A stretch of 42,632 bases of DNA, taken from NCBI GenBank assembly GCA_029938555.1, contig JAOZUR010000021.1:1-42632 (forward strand), read 5' to 3'. The notes under the pieces were generated by a model that had not been told where the DNA came from, ran no database searches, and was given only the letters and a program-made list of their open reading frames with translations. Each line of letters begins with the position of its first letter. Positions within the stretch are counted from its first letter, which is position 1. This stretch comes from Candidatus Sabulitectum sp. Lineage in GTDB: Bacteria > Fermentibacterota > Fermentibacteria > Fermentibacterales > JCC-6. A program made the translations under genes and the position numbers. Positions 34,814 through 41,520 of this stretch are shown in pieces.

Positions 34814-34816
34814 GTT

Positions 34817-36097
34817 TTATTTCTTTGGCTTCTCGACAACAAGCACAAGGTCGGGATTCCCCGATTCTTTTCGCTGAGTGCGAACACCCGTTTTTCGATC
34901 TCGAGTCCCTTGGTCTTCGACCTCGAAGTGGCGCTTTGCGACTCCTCGAAGGAAGCGTCCCAGTACATCGCCTCCGGTGACGATCCATCGATCGGTAGAA
35001 GTCCAGATCAAAGCGACATCAACATCAATGACATCATCCTGTGGGTTCACCGCGTGAACGCAAAACAGGCTTACCACTTCCCCCAGGCTGGTATCTGGAT
35101 CATGATATACACGGACTGTGAACGTGTGATCATGGGGATTAAATTGAGCATCCTTGCCCGAAACCGACATGGCGTACGCGGATCGGACAAACCCGTCCAC
35201 ATCCAGCAGGGACCGGGGTTTCCCCGTCTTCGCATCGGTCAGAACGAACCATGGATGTGCAGCGTTCGACAGGGTCTCGCGGATAAATTCGCCAATCTCC
35301 GGAAAGACCGGACGTTCACTTCTGAACTCCAGCGGTATGATTGTCATCGGGTCCAGTAACTTCCCCGCTTCTCTCGCGGGTTCATCGTCTGCCCTGGCTG
35401 CATTCATGAGCGTCATAAGTTCGACAGGATCCAGCGTGTGCTTGCGGTGGCGTATCGACTTGCCTTGCCACTCCTCCAGTTCCAGTTCCAGATCGGACAG
35501 GAGATCGCGCTCGTCGAGACGCTTTATCGGATTCTTCCCGTACAAGGCGTCGACACCCCGGGCCAGAGGATACGAGATCGGGCTGGTAATCCATTTCAGT
35601 ACCCATATAAGGGGGGAGAACATGTAGCAGATGCGTCCAGCGTAACGGAGGAATGTGGCTTGGGCGAAGAACTCTCCGAAAACGGTTATGCTCAGGACGG
35701 GCATCACGACCGCAAGAACCCCTATGAAGAGTACATCGCTCAGCTGACTGAGGTACACGCCGAAGCCGACGTTGGTGAAGAGAATTGACGCAAGAGTCCA
35801 GTTTGGGTTGCGCAGGTGCTCGAGCAGCGCGCTGGCGCGCATGGCTTGGAGAGCCGCGGGGGTACCCTCAGTAGCATTTCGCCCTCGCCAAATCATCTTT
35901 CGCAGATCACGTCGGGAGAGCGCAAAGTATGCTACGTTTGCCCCCGAACAGACAGCATAACCGCAAAGAAAGATGGCCCACGACATCCAGCGGAGTTCTA
36001 CTGTCATACCGGCGATGGAAACCTGTTTCGCCACGAGCCCGACAACTGCCAGCGCTATGCCGATCAGTGCCGTTATTAAGATCAGTATACGCAGTTT
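34817..36097 (-). CDS. DUF21/CNNM-like membrane protein, foreign base composition
   Basis: A 426-residue protein with four or five N-terminal hydrophobic segments and a soluble C-terminal half. The segment CSGANVAYFALSRRDLRK, followed by a run of LLEHLRNPNWTLASILFTN and FGEFFAQATFLRYAG, follows the DUF21 domain of CNNM/CorC-type transporters linked to magnesium or cobalt; the C-terminal part is not recognisable CBS. I chose the ATG at 36097 (MKLRILILITALIGIALAV); a TTG at 36142 would lie in the attC core. The gene is clearly richer in G+C: 37 of 60 bases at 35161-35220 versus 24 of 60 at 34201-34260. It is flanked by attC-like sites on both sides. Confidence 0.55.
   Translation of the reverse strand, partial: KLRILILITALIGIALAVVGLVAKQVSIAGMTVELRWMSWAIFLCGYAVCSGANVAYFALSRRDLRKMIWRGRNATEGTPAALQAMRASALLEHLRNPNWTLASILFTNVGFGVYLSQLSDVLFIGVLAVVMPVLSITVFGEFFAQATFLRYAGRICYMFSPLIWVLKWITSPISYPLARGVDALYGKNPIKRLDERDLLSDLELELEEWQGKSIRHRKHTLDPVELMTLMNAARADDEPAREAGKLLDPMTIIPLEFRSERPVFPEIGEFIRETLSNAAHPWFVLTDAKTGKPRSLLDVDGFVRSAYAMSVSGKDAQFNPHDHTFTVRVYHDPDTSLGEVVSLFCVHAVNPQDDVIDVDVALIWTSTDRWIVTGGDVLGRFLRGVAKRHFEVEDQGTRDRKTGVRTQRKESGNPDLVLVVEKPKK
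34852..34894. repeat. 43-bp repeat, copy 1 (inside DUF21-like gene)
   Basis: This stretch encodes part of the C-terminus (TGVRTQRKESGNPD on the minus strand) and recurs with one mismatch at 39071-39113. Confidence 0.9.
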
Positions 36098-36136
36098 CAT
36101 ACTGGTGCGGCTAACTCCTATCGTTTTTCGTTTCAA

Positions 36137-36192
36137 GCCCAACGATTAAGGATTTGTAGCGCACCACGGTGCGCAGCAATCCGTTGTTGAAT
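36137..36192 (-). repeat. Integron attC-like site
   Basis: Both cores match consensus: GCCCAAC (36137-36143) as RYYYAAC and GTTGAAT (36186-36192) as GTTRRRY. Inside, GCGCACC-AC-GGTGCGC is a perfect stem, and the arms share GGATT/AATCC. It abuts the 5' side of the DUF21-like gene and, with 34768-34813, brackets that gene as a cassette. Confidence 0.7.
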
Positions 36193-36340
36193 TTTTATTT
36201 GCCTTAAATAATAGTTTCTAAGGCAGATGATATTCAATTTAAGTTTGAATCACAAGAGCAAGCAAGTCAAGTATTTTGTTCGGATCTCTTTATCTCGATG
36301 ATGTAGCCCATTTGTGCTATATCTGTATCGGGAGGTAAAC

Positions 36341-36394
36341 ATGAGTAAAACAGCAACAGTGAGAGCACGTATCACTGGACAGATCAAAAGATGA
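36341..36394 (+). pseudogene. RelB/DinJ antitoxin, cut off after 17 codons
   Basis: The first 17 codons (MSKTATVRARITGQIKR) match the start of RelB/DinJ-type RHH antitoxins and are preceded by GGGAGG with 5-nt spacing, but a stop follows and the rest of the gene is missing. Sequence resembling a transposase end takes over at this point, so the gene was probably truncated by an insertion or deletion. Confidence 0.65.
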
Positions 36395-36683
36395 AAGTGC
36401 ATAATTTCATCTGTGTAATGGGTTATCAACTTGCTACAATTTTGCTGAGTGAATCACGAAAGAAAGCCGGATTTACCGGTTCAATGCAAACTTTGTTAAC
36501 TACTTTCAATAATGTTCGTCTCGCTCTTGTATTTGAGAAAAAGAAAAAAAGAATGGTAACAGAAAAGTCACATACAAATTAGAAGAGCTTTCAAAGAAAG
36601 AAGAAAAGCTAATGACTTCATTGGGGTTACAAAAACTCCACAAGAAAAAGATCAAAATTGGTGGGGTTGGTGTATACAAATGA
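36391..36683 (+). pseudogene. 3' end of an IS4/IS1634-like transposase, frameshifted
   Basis: Two frames together resemble a transposase C-terminus. From 36391: VHNFICVMGYQLATILLSES and GSMQTLLTTFNNVRLALVF, recalling the conserved final helices of IS1634-type enzymes. From 36567 in another frame: VTYKLEELSKKEEKLMTSLG and LQKL, the usual tail. The catalytic region is absent. It is a relic attached to the truncated antitoxin; no inverted repeats were identified. Confidence 0.5.
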
Positions 36684-36900
36684 CACAGACCTATTTTAAT
36701 CTATACCAACATTTTAAGTGGAAAGAAGCAGGGGTTTATAGTAAACTCACGCTAGTTGCTTTCTACTTGAATACTGTGTTTTTAGATGAAACCGGCGAAG
36801 TCAGGGAAATCTTGACAAAAAATTTAGATTTCGTATTGTTTTAGTATGATAATCGAAGATAAATGAATTCCCTAACTGATTTTGCAAACGGAGAAAACAA
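36684..36900. promoter_or_regulatory. Promoter region of the nitroreductase gene
   Basis: TTGACA (36812-36817) and TATTGT (36834-36839) are separated by 16 nt, about 60 nt upstream of the start codon; a GGAGAAA lies just before the ATG. The stretch before it holds no gene. Confidence 0.55.
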
Positions 36901-37542
36901 ATGAAGTATATTCTTATTTCTGTAGCATTAATGGTATCAATTTGTGCAATAGCACAATCAGAACTTGAAAGAATTGAGTTACCAACTCCTGAAGTGACAG
37001 GTGGAAATCCTTTAATGGAAGTACTTGCTTCTAGGCAATCAAACAGAGAATTTAATTCTGAAGTGTCTTTATCGGAACAGGCCATTTCCAACCTTCTTTG
37101 GGCTGGTTTTGGAGTAAACAGAATTGAGACCGGTCAAAGAACCGCTCCATCTGCTTTAGGTGCGAATGTAGTTGATATTTATCTAGCAACTGCAGAAGGT
37201 GTTTTTATATTTGATGCTGAAGATCATTGTTTATTCAAGCTGAATTCTGAAGATATAAGAGAATTCACAGGAAACCAGGAATTTACTCAGACAGCTCCTG
37301 TTAATCTGATCTATGTTGCAAAATACGACAGAATGCCTGAGCAATTTATAGAATTTCAGGAGTTTTATGCAGCAGCAGATGTTGGTTTCATCAGTCAGAA
37401 TATCTACCTGTTCTGCAGTTCAGAAGGATTGGCAACAGTTGTTCTTGCATGGATTGATTATCAATTACTTGCAGAAAAAATAAATTTGCCCGAGAATTCT
37501 CAAATCCTATTAACACAACCGGTTGGATATCCAGTTCAATAG
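36901..37542 (+). CDS. Exported SagB/ThcOx-type nitroreductase-like protein
   Basis: A 213-residue FMN-dependent oxidoreductase-family protein. A signal peptide (MKYILISVALMVSICAIAQS) precedes the nitroreductase fold: LASRQSNREFNSE carries the FMN-binding Arg-x-Ser region, then LLWAGFGVNR, RTAPSALGANVVDIYLA, and a C-terminal VGYPV ending. This arrangement matches SagB-like dehydrogenases, which oxidise azolines in natural-product pathways; short exported versions of unknown role also exist. No cyclodehydratase or precursor peptide is nearby, so a peptide-modifying role is not supported. It has its own promoter and opposes the orientation of neighbouring cassette genes. Confidence 0.75.
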   Translation: MKYILISVALMVSICAIAQSELERIELPTPEVTGGNPLMEVLASRQSNREFNSEVSLSEQAISNLLWAGFGVNRIETGQRTAPSALGANVVDIYLATAEGVFIFDAEDHCLFKLNSEDIREFTGNQEFTQTAPVNLIYVAKYDRMPEQFIEFQEFYAAADVGFISQNIYLFCSSEGLATVVLAWIDYQLLAEKINLPENSQILLTQPVGYPVQ

Positions 37543-37868
37543 AAACCTTATTCTCTCTTGAATTTCCATTCCTACAATTTCAAACTATCAGGTTATACAT
37601 CTGATGCTTGTGTGAGTGTCATTGTCTTGTTCCTGCGGGATGACAAACAAATGGCTCAAAGAACGGGGATTGATTTCAATTAAGGATCAGTGGGTGAAAA
37701 TTCACTACTCGGCCGCACCTATGCACTGTGCTGTAAATCCTCTGAACCCCACATGAGGTGTGAGGCGCTGTTATGTGCAAATTTTAAGTCTTCATACAAT
37801 AGCCTTGTCTTTATATTCTGCTTTTATCATTATATATCCTTTATTTGATTATTTTTCACATAACGTGT
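37543..37868. other. Non-coding gap with eroded attC-like structure
   Basis: No gene is supported. A core GTTATGT (37770-37776) and arms GCACCT-ATG (37715-37723) and CAT-G-AGGTG (37752-37760), which pair with one bulged G, look like half of an attC whose outer left core has decayed. A CACA-TAACG-TGTG hairpin lies at 37857-37869. Confidence 0.35.
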
Positions 37869-37926
37869 GCATAACCAGCACAGGTATAACTGAAGCCAGC
37901 CTCATAACGGCTGTGACTGGTTCATG
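37869..37926 (-). repeat. Integron attC-like site with extrahelical base
   Basis: Cores GCATAAC and GTTCATG flank the arms AACCAG-CACAG and CTGTG-A-CTGGTT, an 11-bp stem with one unpaired A on the plus-strand right arm. In attC sites the extrahelical bases lie on the R''/L'' side, which here puts the site in minus orientation with R' = GTTATGC, close to GTTATGT at the 41.4-kb site. A further inverted repeat GGTTGCC/GGCAACC (37931-37962) follows. Confidence 0.6.
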
Positions 37927-37962
37927 CGATGGTTGCCGGAATTATTTCTTCTATGGGCAACC

Positions 37963-38193
37963 TGTGTGTTTATTCCAGTAATGATAGTAACCAGTGGCGG
38001 AATACACAAGAGCAATTCTTATCGAGAATGTGCTCGGGTATTTTGTTCGGTTCTCGGTTCGAAAGAGTAATTTCTCATTCGGGTGAATTGGTCAGACAGC
38101 TGAGTATCAGTCAAAATGTAATCTTTCCTGGGTTTGAAAAATAGCAATGCCAATACATTTGACATATGACAGCTTATGTGCTATCATTCAATT
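37963..38193. other. Leader region before the PIN/RHH pair
   Basis: No supported gene. It contains TATTTTGTTCGGTTCTC (from about 38038), nearly the same as a stretch near 36274, upstream of the RelB relic; this might be a shared promoter-side element of toxin-antitoxin cassettes. Confidence 0.3.
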
Positions 38194-38628
38194 ATGATTA
38201 TTACCTTGGACACAAACATAATGTATCAGGCACTTAGAAGTAGTCGGGGGGCATCTTTCTACATACTTCAACTTGTGCGTAGCGGAAGATTTCAAATTGC
38301 CATCTCAAATTCCACTTTCCATGAATATGAAGATGTGCTAATGCGACCTAAGTCTTTGAAGGAATTTGATCTTGGCAGAGAAGATGTAACAAAGTTTCTC
38401 AGGTACATAGCGTTCATAGGAGAGAAGTTTGATCCTCGCTTTCTATTCAGACCCAACTTAAAAGATGAAGATGATAATATGTTTGTGGAGTTAGCTGTGA
38501 CTAGCAATAGCAAATATCTTGTAACGAGTAATACAAAGGACTTTCAACACAGTGACTTGATATTTAAGGATTTTCAGCTAATTACACCTGCTGAATTTGT
38601 AAAAGAATGGAGGAGAAACAATGGCTAA
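38194..38628 (+). CDS. PIN-domain toxin
   Basis: A 144-residue PIN ribonuclease, probable toxin. Its acidic residues fit the PIN_3 pattern: D6 in MIITLDTNIMYQAL, E in STFHEYEDVL, D in LKDEDDNMFVELA and the terminal VTSNTKDFQ. PIN toxins cleave tRNA or other RNAs using Mg or Mn. The ATG at 38194 was chosen because it starts the first beta strand; an ATG six codons upstream is possible. It overlaps the RHH gene by 8 bp. The pair faces away from the minus-oriented cassette array and likely has its own promoter. Confidence 0.85.
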   Translation: MIITLDTNIMYQALRSSRGASFYILQLVRSGRFQIAISNSTFHEYEDVLMRPKSLKEFDLGREDVTKFLRYIAFIGEKFDPRFLFRPNLKDEDDNMFVELAVTSNSKYLVTSNTKDFQHSDLIFKDFQLITPAEFVKEWRRNNG

Positions 38629-38890
38629 TGCAAGCGTAATGACAGTGCGCATCCCTGCTGATCTTAAACGTCGAATCGAAGTTGTGGCTGAGGAACAGGG
38701 AGTTTCTCTTAATCAGCTGGCAATGTACATGTTTACAAGGGAAGTCACATCCCTAGAAGCGGGAAGTAAAATTTCAAAATACTGGGATGGTTACAAGAAA
38801 TCAGAGATTCTACATGACTTTGATGATGTTATGGGTAAAGTGAAAAGCAGAAAGGTTCCTGAGTGGGATAGGATAGAAAAAAAGATCTGA
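38621..38890 (+). CDS. RHH antitoxin partner of the PIN toxin
   Basis: An 89-residue ribbon-helix-helix protein: MTVRIPADLKRRIEVVAEEQ then GVSLNQLAMYMFTREVTSLE (residues ~7-45), followed by a charged C-terminal region (DGYKKSEILHDFDDVMGKVK) that probably wraps the toxin. GGAGGAG lies 6-7 nt before the ATG. The order toxin-antitoxin is opposite to most pairs but is known for PIN/RHH systems. It should repress its own operon. Confidence 0.8.
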   Translation: MANASVMTVRIPADLKRRIEVVAEEQGVSLNQLAMYMFTREVTSLEAGSKISKYWDGYKKSEILHDFDDVMGKVKSRKVPEWDRIEKKI

Positions 38891-39208
38891 CCTTTGGTTA
38901 TTTCTCTCACACACAGTGATTGAATTTTTAGATAAACTTGTGAGTTTCGGTAAGTGTAAAATTGATCGGTTTTTCATAGAAAGAAATTTGAGTCTGTTCT
39001 AGTCTTGGCAAACTCTAATTAACCTCCTGTTCATGCGGTTAAGAACTGTCAGGTTGAGTTCGGTATTGGGCGGGATTCCCCGATTTTTTTCGCTGAGTGC
39101 GAACACCCGTTTTGTGAATTTGATCTATTTTTTTCTGTCACGAAAATTCCCTTCACTTACAATCGTCAGCCAATTCTTGTTTTGAGCAATTAACCATGGC
39201 GGTGTTTT
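38891..39208. other. Gap with eroded attC and cassette-end remnant
   Basis: No gene. CTCACA/TGTGAG (about 38908-38946) is an imperfect hairpin after the antitoxin. TTAACC (39019-39024) and GGTTAA (39037-39042) enclose GTTCATGCGG, similar to the arm of the site at 34768-34813. The 43-bp repeat follows at 39071-39113. Together they look like the end of a second, mostly deleted copy of the DUF21 cassette. Confidence 0.45.
39071..39113. repeat. 43-bp repeat, copy 2
   Basis: Same as 34852-34894 except for one C/T difference in the T-run. Here it is outside any gene. Confidence 0.9.
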
Positions 39209-40213
39209 CTAGATTAGTTGCCTATTCTCTTTGTTCATTAGCCTTTTTATTTCCTTATCAAAGTCTGATATATAGTTTTTATCTTCTATTTCTCGATATT
39301 TTTCATATTCTTTTTTTGCTTTTTCCATGGCATTTTTATGGCTTACGATACCTCGATTTGTCAAAAGTTCCTTTTCACTTATTTTTAAAAAAGCATCTAA
39401 CTTTTGAATCCAATCATGCATTTTCATCAATCGACCACTTGTTGCTTGTAATTCTGCAAAATCTAAATACATTGAGACAATGAGATTAAGTTGTTTTAGC
39501 TCATCTTCAGAAAGATAATTCTTAGCAATTCCAATATCTTTTGTGGTTAGATACTTACCTTTAAAATTGGTCAACCCTAAAAAAGGTTTATCCGCATTCA
39601 CTCTTTGATTTATCATCTCAGCAGCTGTTTGACCATGAATGGCATAGTGCATTTTATTTTGTACCGTTGCAAAGAATTCTTTTGTGAATGTATCATCATT
39701 TTTATAATCAATACTGGTAGTGTAAATATCTGTTATTTTCTGGTAAAAATTTCTCTCACTGCTTCTGATATCACGAATTCGTTGAAGAAGTTCTTCAAAA
39801 TATCTAGATCTTGCACCTTCTTGCTTCAAACGATCATCATCCATTGTAAAACCTTTTACAATGTATTCATGAATCCTTTTAGTTGCCCATTGACGGAATT
39901 TTGTACCTTGAGGAGATTTTACACGATAGCCTACTGAAATTATTACATCAAGGTTATAATGTTCAATTTCTCTTGTAACACTTCTAGTTCCTTCATTACG
40001 AACTTGTCGGAATTTCCGACAGGTTAGATTTTGATCTAATTCACCTTCTTTAAAAACATTTAATATATGTTCTGTTACAGTACTTCTCCCTTTAGCGAAA
40101 AGCAATGACATTTGCTCTTGAGTTATCCAAACAGTTTCATGTTCCAATTGTACTTGAAGTTTGATCGTACCATCTGTTGCTGTATAAATTAATATTTCTG
40201 AATTGTTTTTCAT
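39209..40213 (-). CDS. RhuM family protein
   Basis: A 334-residue protein matching the RhuM (virulence-associated) family: the N-terminal TVWITQEQMSLLFAKGRSTV helix-turn-helix-like part, IEHYNLDVIISVGYRVKSPQ and GTKFRQWATKRIHEYIVKGF, which is the family signature, and a long helical C-terminal half (FLKISEKELLTNRGIVSHKN). RhuM genes are common in islands and cassettes, and their molecular function is unresolved. A+T-rich (21 of 60 G+C at 39601-39660). It lies 6 nt after the Nudix gene, so they probably form one transcript. Confidence 0.85.
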   Translation of the reverse strand: MKNNSEILIYTATDGTIKLQVQLEHETVWITQEQMSLLFAKGRSTVTEHILNVFKEGELDQNLTCRKFRQVRNEGTRSVTREIEHYNLDVIISVGYRVKSPQGTKFRQWATKRIHEYIVKGFTMDDDRLKQEGARSRYFEELLQRIRDIRSSERNFYQKITDIYTTSIDYKNDDTFTKEFFATVQNKMHYAIHGQTAAEMINQRVNADKPFLGLTNFKGKYLTTKDIGIAKNYLSEDELKQLNLIVSMYLDFAELQATSGRLMKMHDWIQKLDAFLKISEKELLTNRGIVSHKNAMEKAKKEYEKYREIEDKNYISDFDKEIKRLMNKENRQLI

Positions 40214-40219
40214 TTTGCC

Positions 40220-40648
40220 CTATACTTGTTTTAGAACTTTCTGGATAGCCCATAAATGAGAATCGTGAAAAAAAGAAATGTTATCTGGATTTTCCCAAGA
40301 AAAAATATGCTCAGCCTTTACTATTTCTTCTGAAACAAATTCACAACAATAGAATTCAACATTCATTTTATAATATTCTTTTTTGCTACTAATAAAATAC
40401 TGGATTGCCCTACCTATGAAGTAATCAACCTTTGAACTTCTTCCACATTCTTCATAAATTTCTCTTATTATTGCTTCGCTGGCATTCTCGCCCTTTTCAA
40501 TTCCACCTCCTGGAAGAAAATGGTTATTGTTAGAATCACAAACTACTGCAATTTTATCATCATTAACGATAATACCATAAACAGCATTTCGTTTCTTAGG
40601 TTTGTTTTTTAATTTCTCTCCAAATTTTGGAGTTTTATTAGGATTCAT
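40220..40648 (-). CDS. Nudix hydrolase
   Basis: A 142-residue Nudix protein that should hydrolyse a nucleoside diphosphate linked to another group. The Nudix box is complete in its key residues: G48, E54, R62, E63, E66, E67 and G69 (GGIEKGENASEAIIREIYEE). A basic N-terminal stretch (KTPKFGEKLKNKPKKR) precedes it. The ATG lies about 22 nt after a GTTGGAC core on the minus strand, as expected for the first gene of a cassette, with RhuM behind it. Substrate unknown. Confidence 0.85.
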   Translation of the reverse strand: MNPNKTPKFGEKLKNKPKKRNAVYGIIVNDDKIAVVCDSNNNHFLPGGGIEKGENASEAIIREIYEECGRSSKVDYFIGRAIQYFISSKKEYYKMNVEFYCCEFVSEEIVKAEHIFSWENPDNISFFHDSHLWAIQKVLKQV

Positions 40649-40669
40649 ATTTTATTCTAAATAGCTCCC

Positions 40670-40676
40670 GTCCAAC
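40670..40676 (-). repeat. Possible attC half-site
   Basis: GTCCAAC (GTTGGAC on the minus strand) fits the attC core. Its partner is missing; the transposase relic follows within 50 bp and may have replaced it. Confidence 0.3.
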
Positions 40677-40714
40677 AATAGGTAAGCCCTTATTAATCAA
40701 GAAAATAGAGCTAA

Positions 40715-41259
40715 ATTAGAGACACATTTCAAACATCTAATAATAAATGGGCAAAACTGCTTGAAACAATCAGCAAAATCATTAGTAAGAATCCTAAGCT
40801 AATAGAAAATATTTGGCAAGACTTGACAAAAGGCTTATCTGCAGATCAAGTTTTTCCTATTGCCTTACTCAAAAATATTGAAAGATTGACTTATGATCAG
40901 CTTGTTTTTTATCTTGAAGAAACAATGGTTTATAGAACTTTTTGCAATATTGGATTTGCAGATAAAATCCCTTCTAGGTCATCATTAGCACCTCTTATGA
41001 AAAGTATATCCCCTGAAGTATGGGAAGATCTACAGGTAATTACTGTAAATATACCAGAAGCGAAGAAAATTGATTCCGGTAAAAAGGTTTACAAAAAGCT
41101 GTGGAAATTCAGAGCAGGCGTTGCAGGATTAATCTCCTGGCTTAAGAGAGTATTCTCTCTTGATGAGTGTTCATGGAAATCCCATAGATCATATAAAAGT
41201 TATGTTTAATGCATATTGTAGCAGCAATCTTTGTTATTATTGGTAAATCTTTGTTATAG
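40715..41259 (+). pseudogene. ISNCY-like transposase relic with internal deletion
   Basis: The frame from 40715 (KWAKLLETISKIISKNPKL, LLKNIERLTYDQLVFYLEET) resembles the N-terminal part of ISNCY-family transposases and then jumps to their C-terminus (KKLWKFRAGVAGLISWLKRV, FSLDECSWKSHRSYKSYV), so the catalytic middle is lost. After a stop at 41207, another frame continues the expected ending as VAAIFVIIGKSLL (41218-41259). No start codon fits the beginning. TTAATCAAG occurs at 40693-40701 and 41385-41393 as a possible target duplication, but I see no terminal inverted repeats. Confidence 0.6.
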
Positions 41260-41437
41260 AATCAATTAATTGTTGAACTCTGAATGGGTTGATAAACCTG
41301 AAGAGTGAACAATACCCTTGGATTTTGAACTAAGAAAAGCAGCGGGAAAGTCAACTATTAAAAACCACTTTTAACCACAAACGCTTAATCAAGCCGGATG
41401 AAGTGTGAAAAGGGGTATTTCTGGATAGAAACTAAAT

Positions 41438-41518
41438 ACATAACGCTTAGGCTCAGTGGATTGCGATCAGCTCGAATTCAGACCAACACCGCAATTCCAC
41501 TGCAGCCGCTTGTTAGGT
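41438..41518 (-). repeat. Integron attC site (best example)
   Basis: On the minus strand it reads ACCTAAC (perfect RYYYAAC) directly after the stop of the radical SAM gene, and ends with GTTATGT. The two arms, GGCT-CAGTGGA-TTGCG (left, plus strand) and the complement of GGCTGCAGTGGAATTGCG (right), pair over 16 bp with two unpaired bases, both on the right arm. Such one-sided extrahelical bases are diagnostic for attC and fix the orientation as minus. Confidence 0.85.
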
Positions 41519-41520
41519 TT

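Noticed and set aside
34910-36114. Several plus-strand open frames of 60-157 codons
   Set aside because: They are antisense shadows of the G+C-rich minus-strand gene, which has coherent membrane helices and a DUF21-like motif; the plus frames show arginine/serine-rich random composition.
36341-36394. Functional short peptide gene
   Set aside because: Despite a good ribosome binding site, the 17 codons are just the first strand and turn of a RelB-type protein and cannot form the dimeric fold.
36801-37091. Minus-strand frame of 96 codons opposite the nitroreductase
   Set aside because: It is antisense to the signal peptide and FMN motif of a clearly coding gene.
37929-38144. Open frame of 71 codons before the PIN gene
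   Set aside because: It overlaps inverted repeats next to the attC, has no ribosome binding site and no recognisable family.
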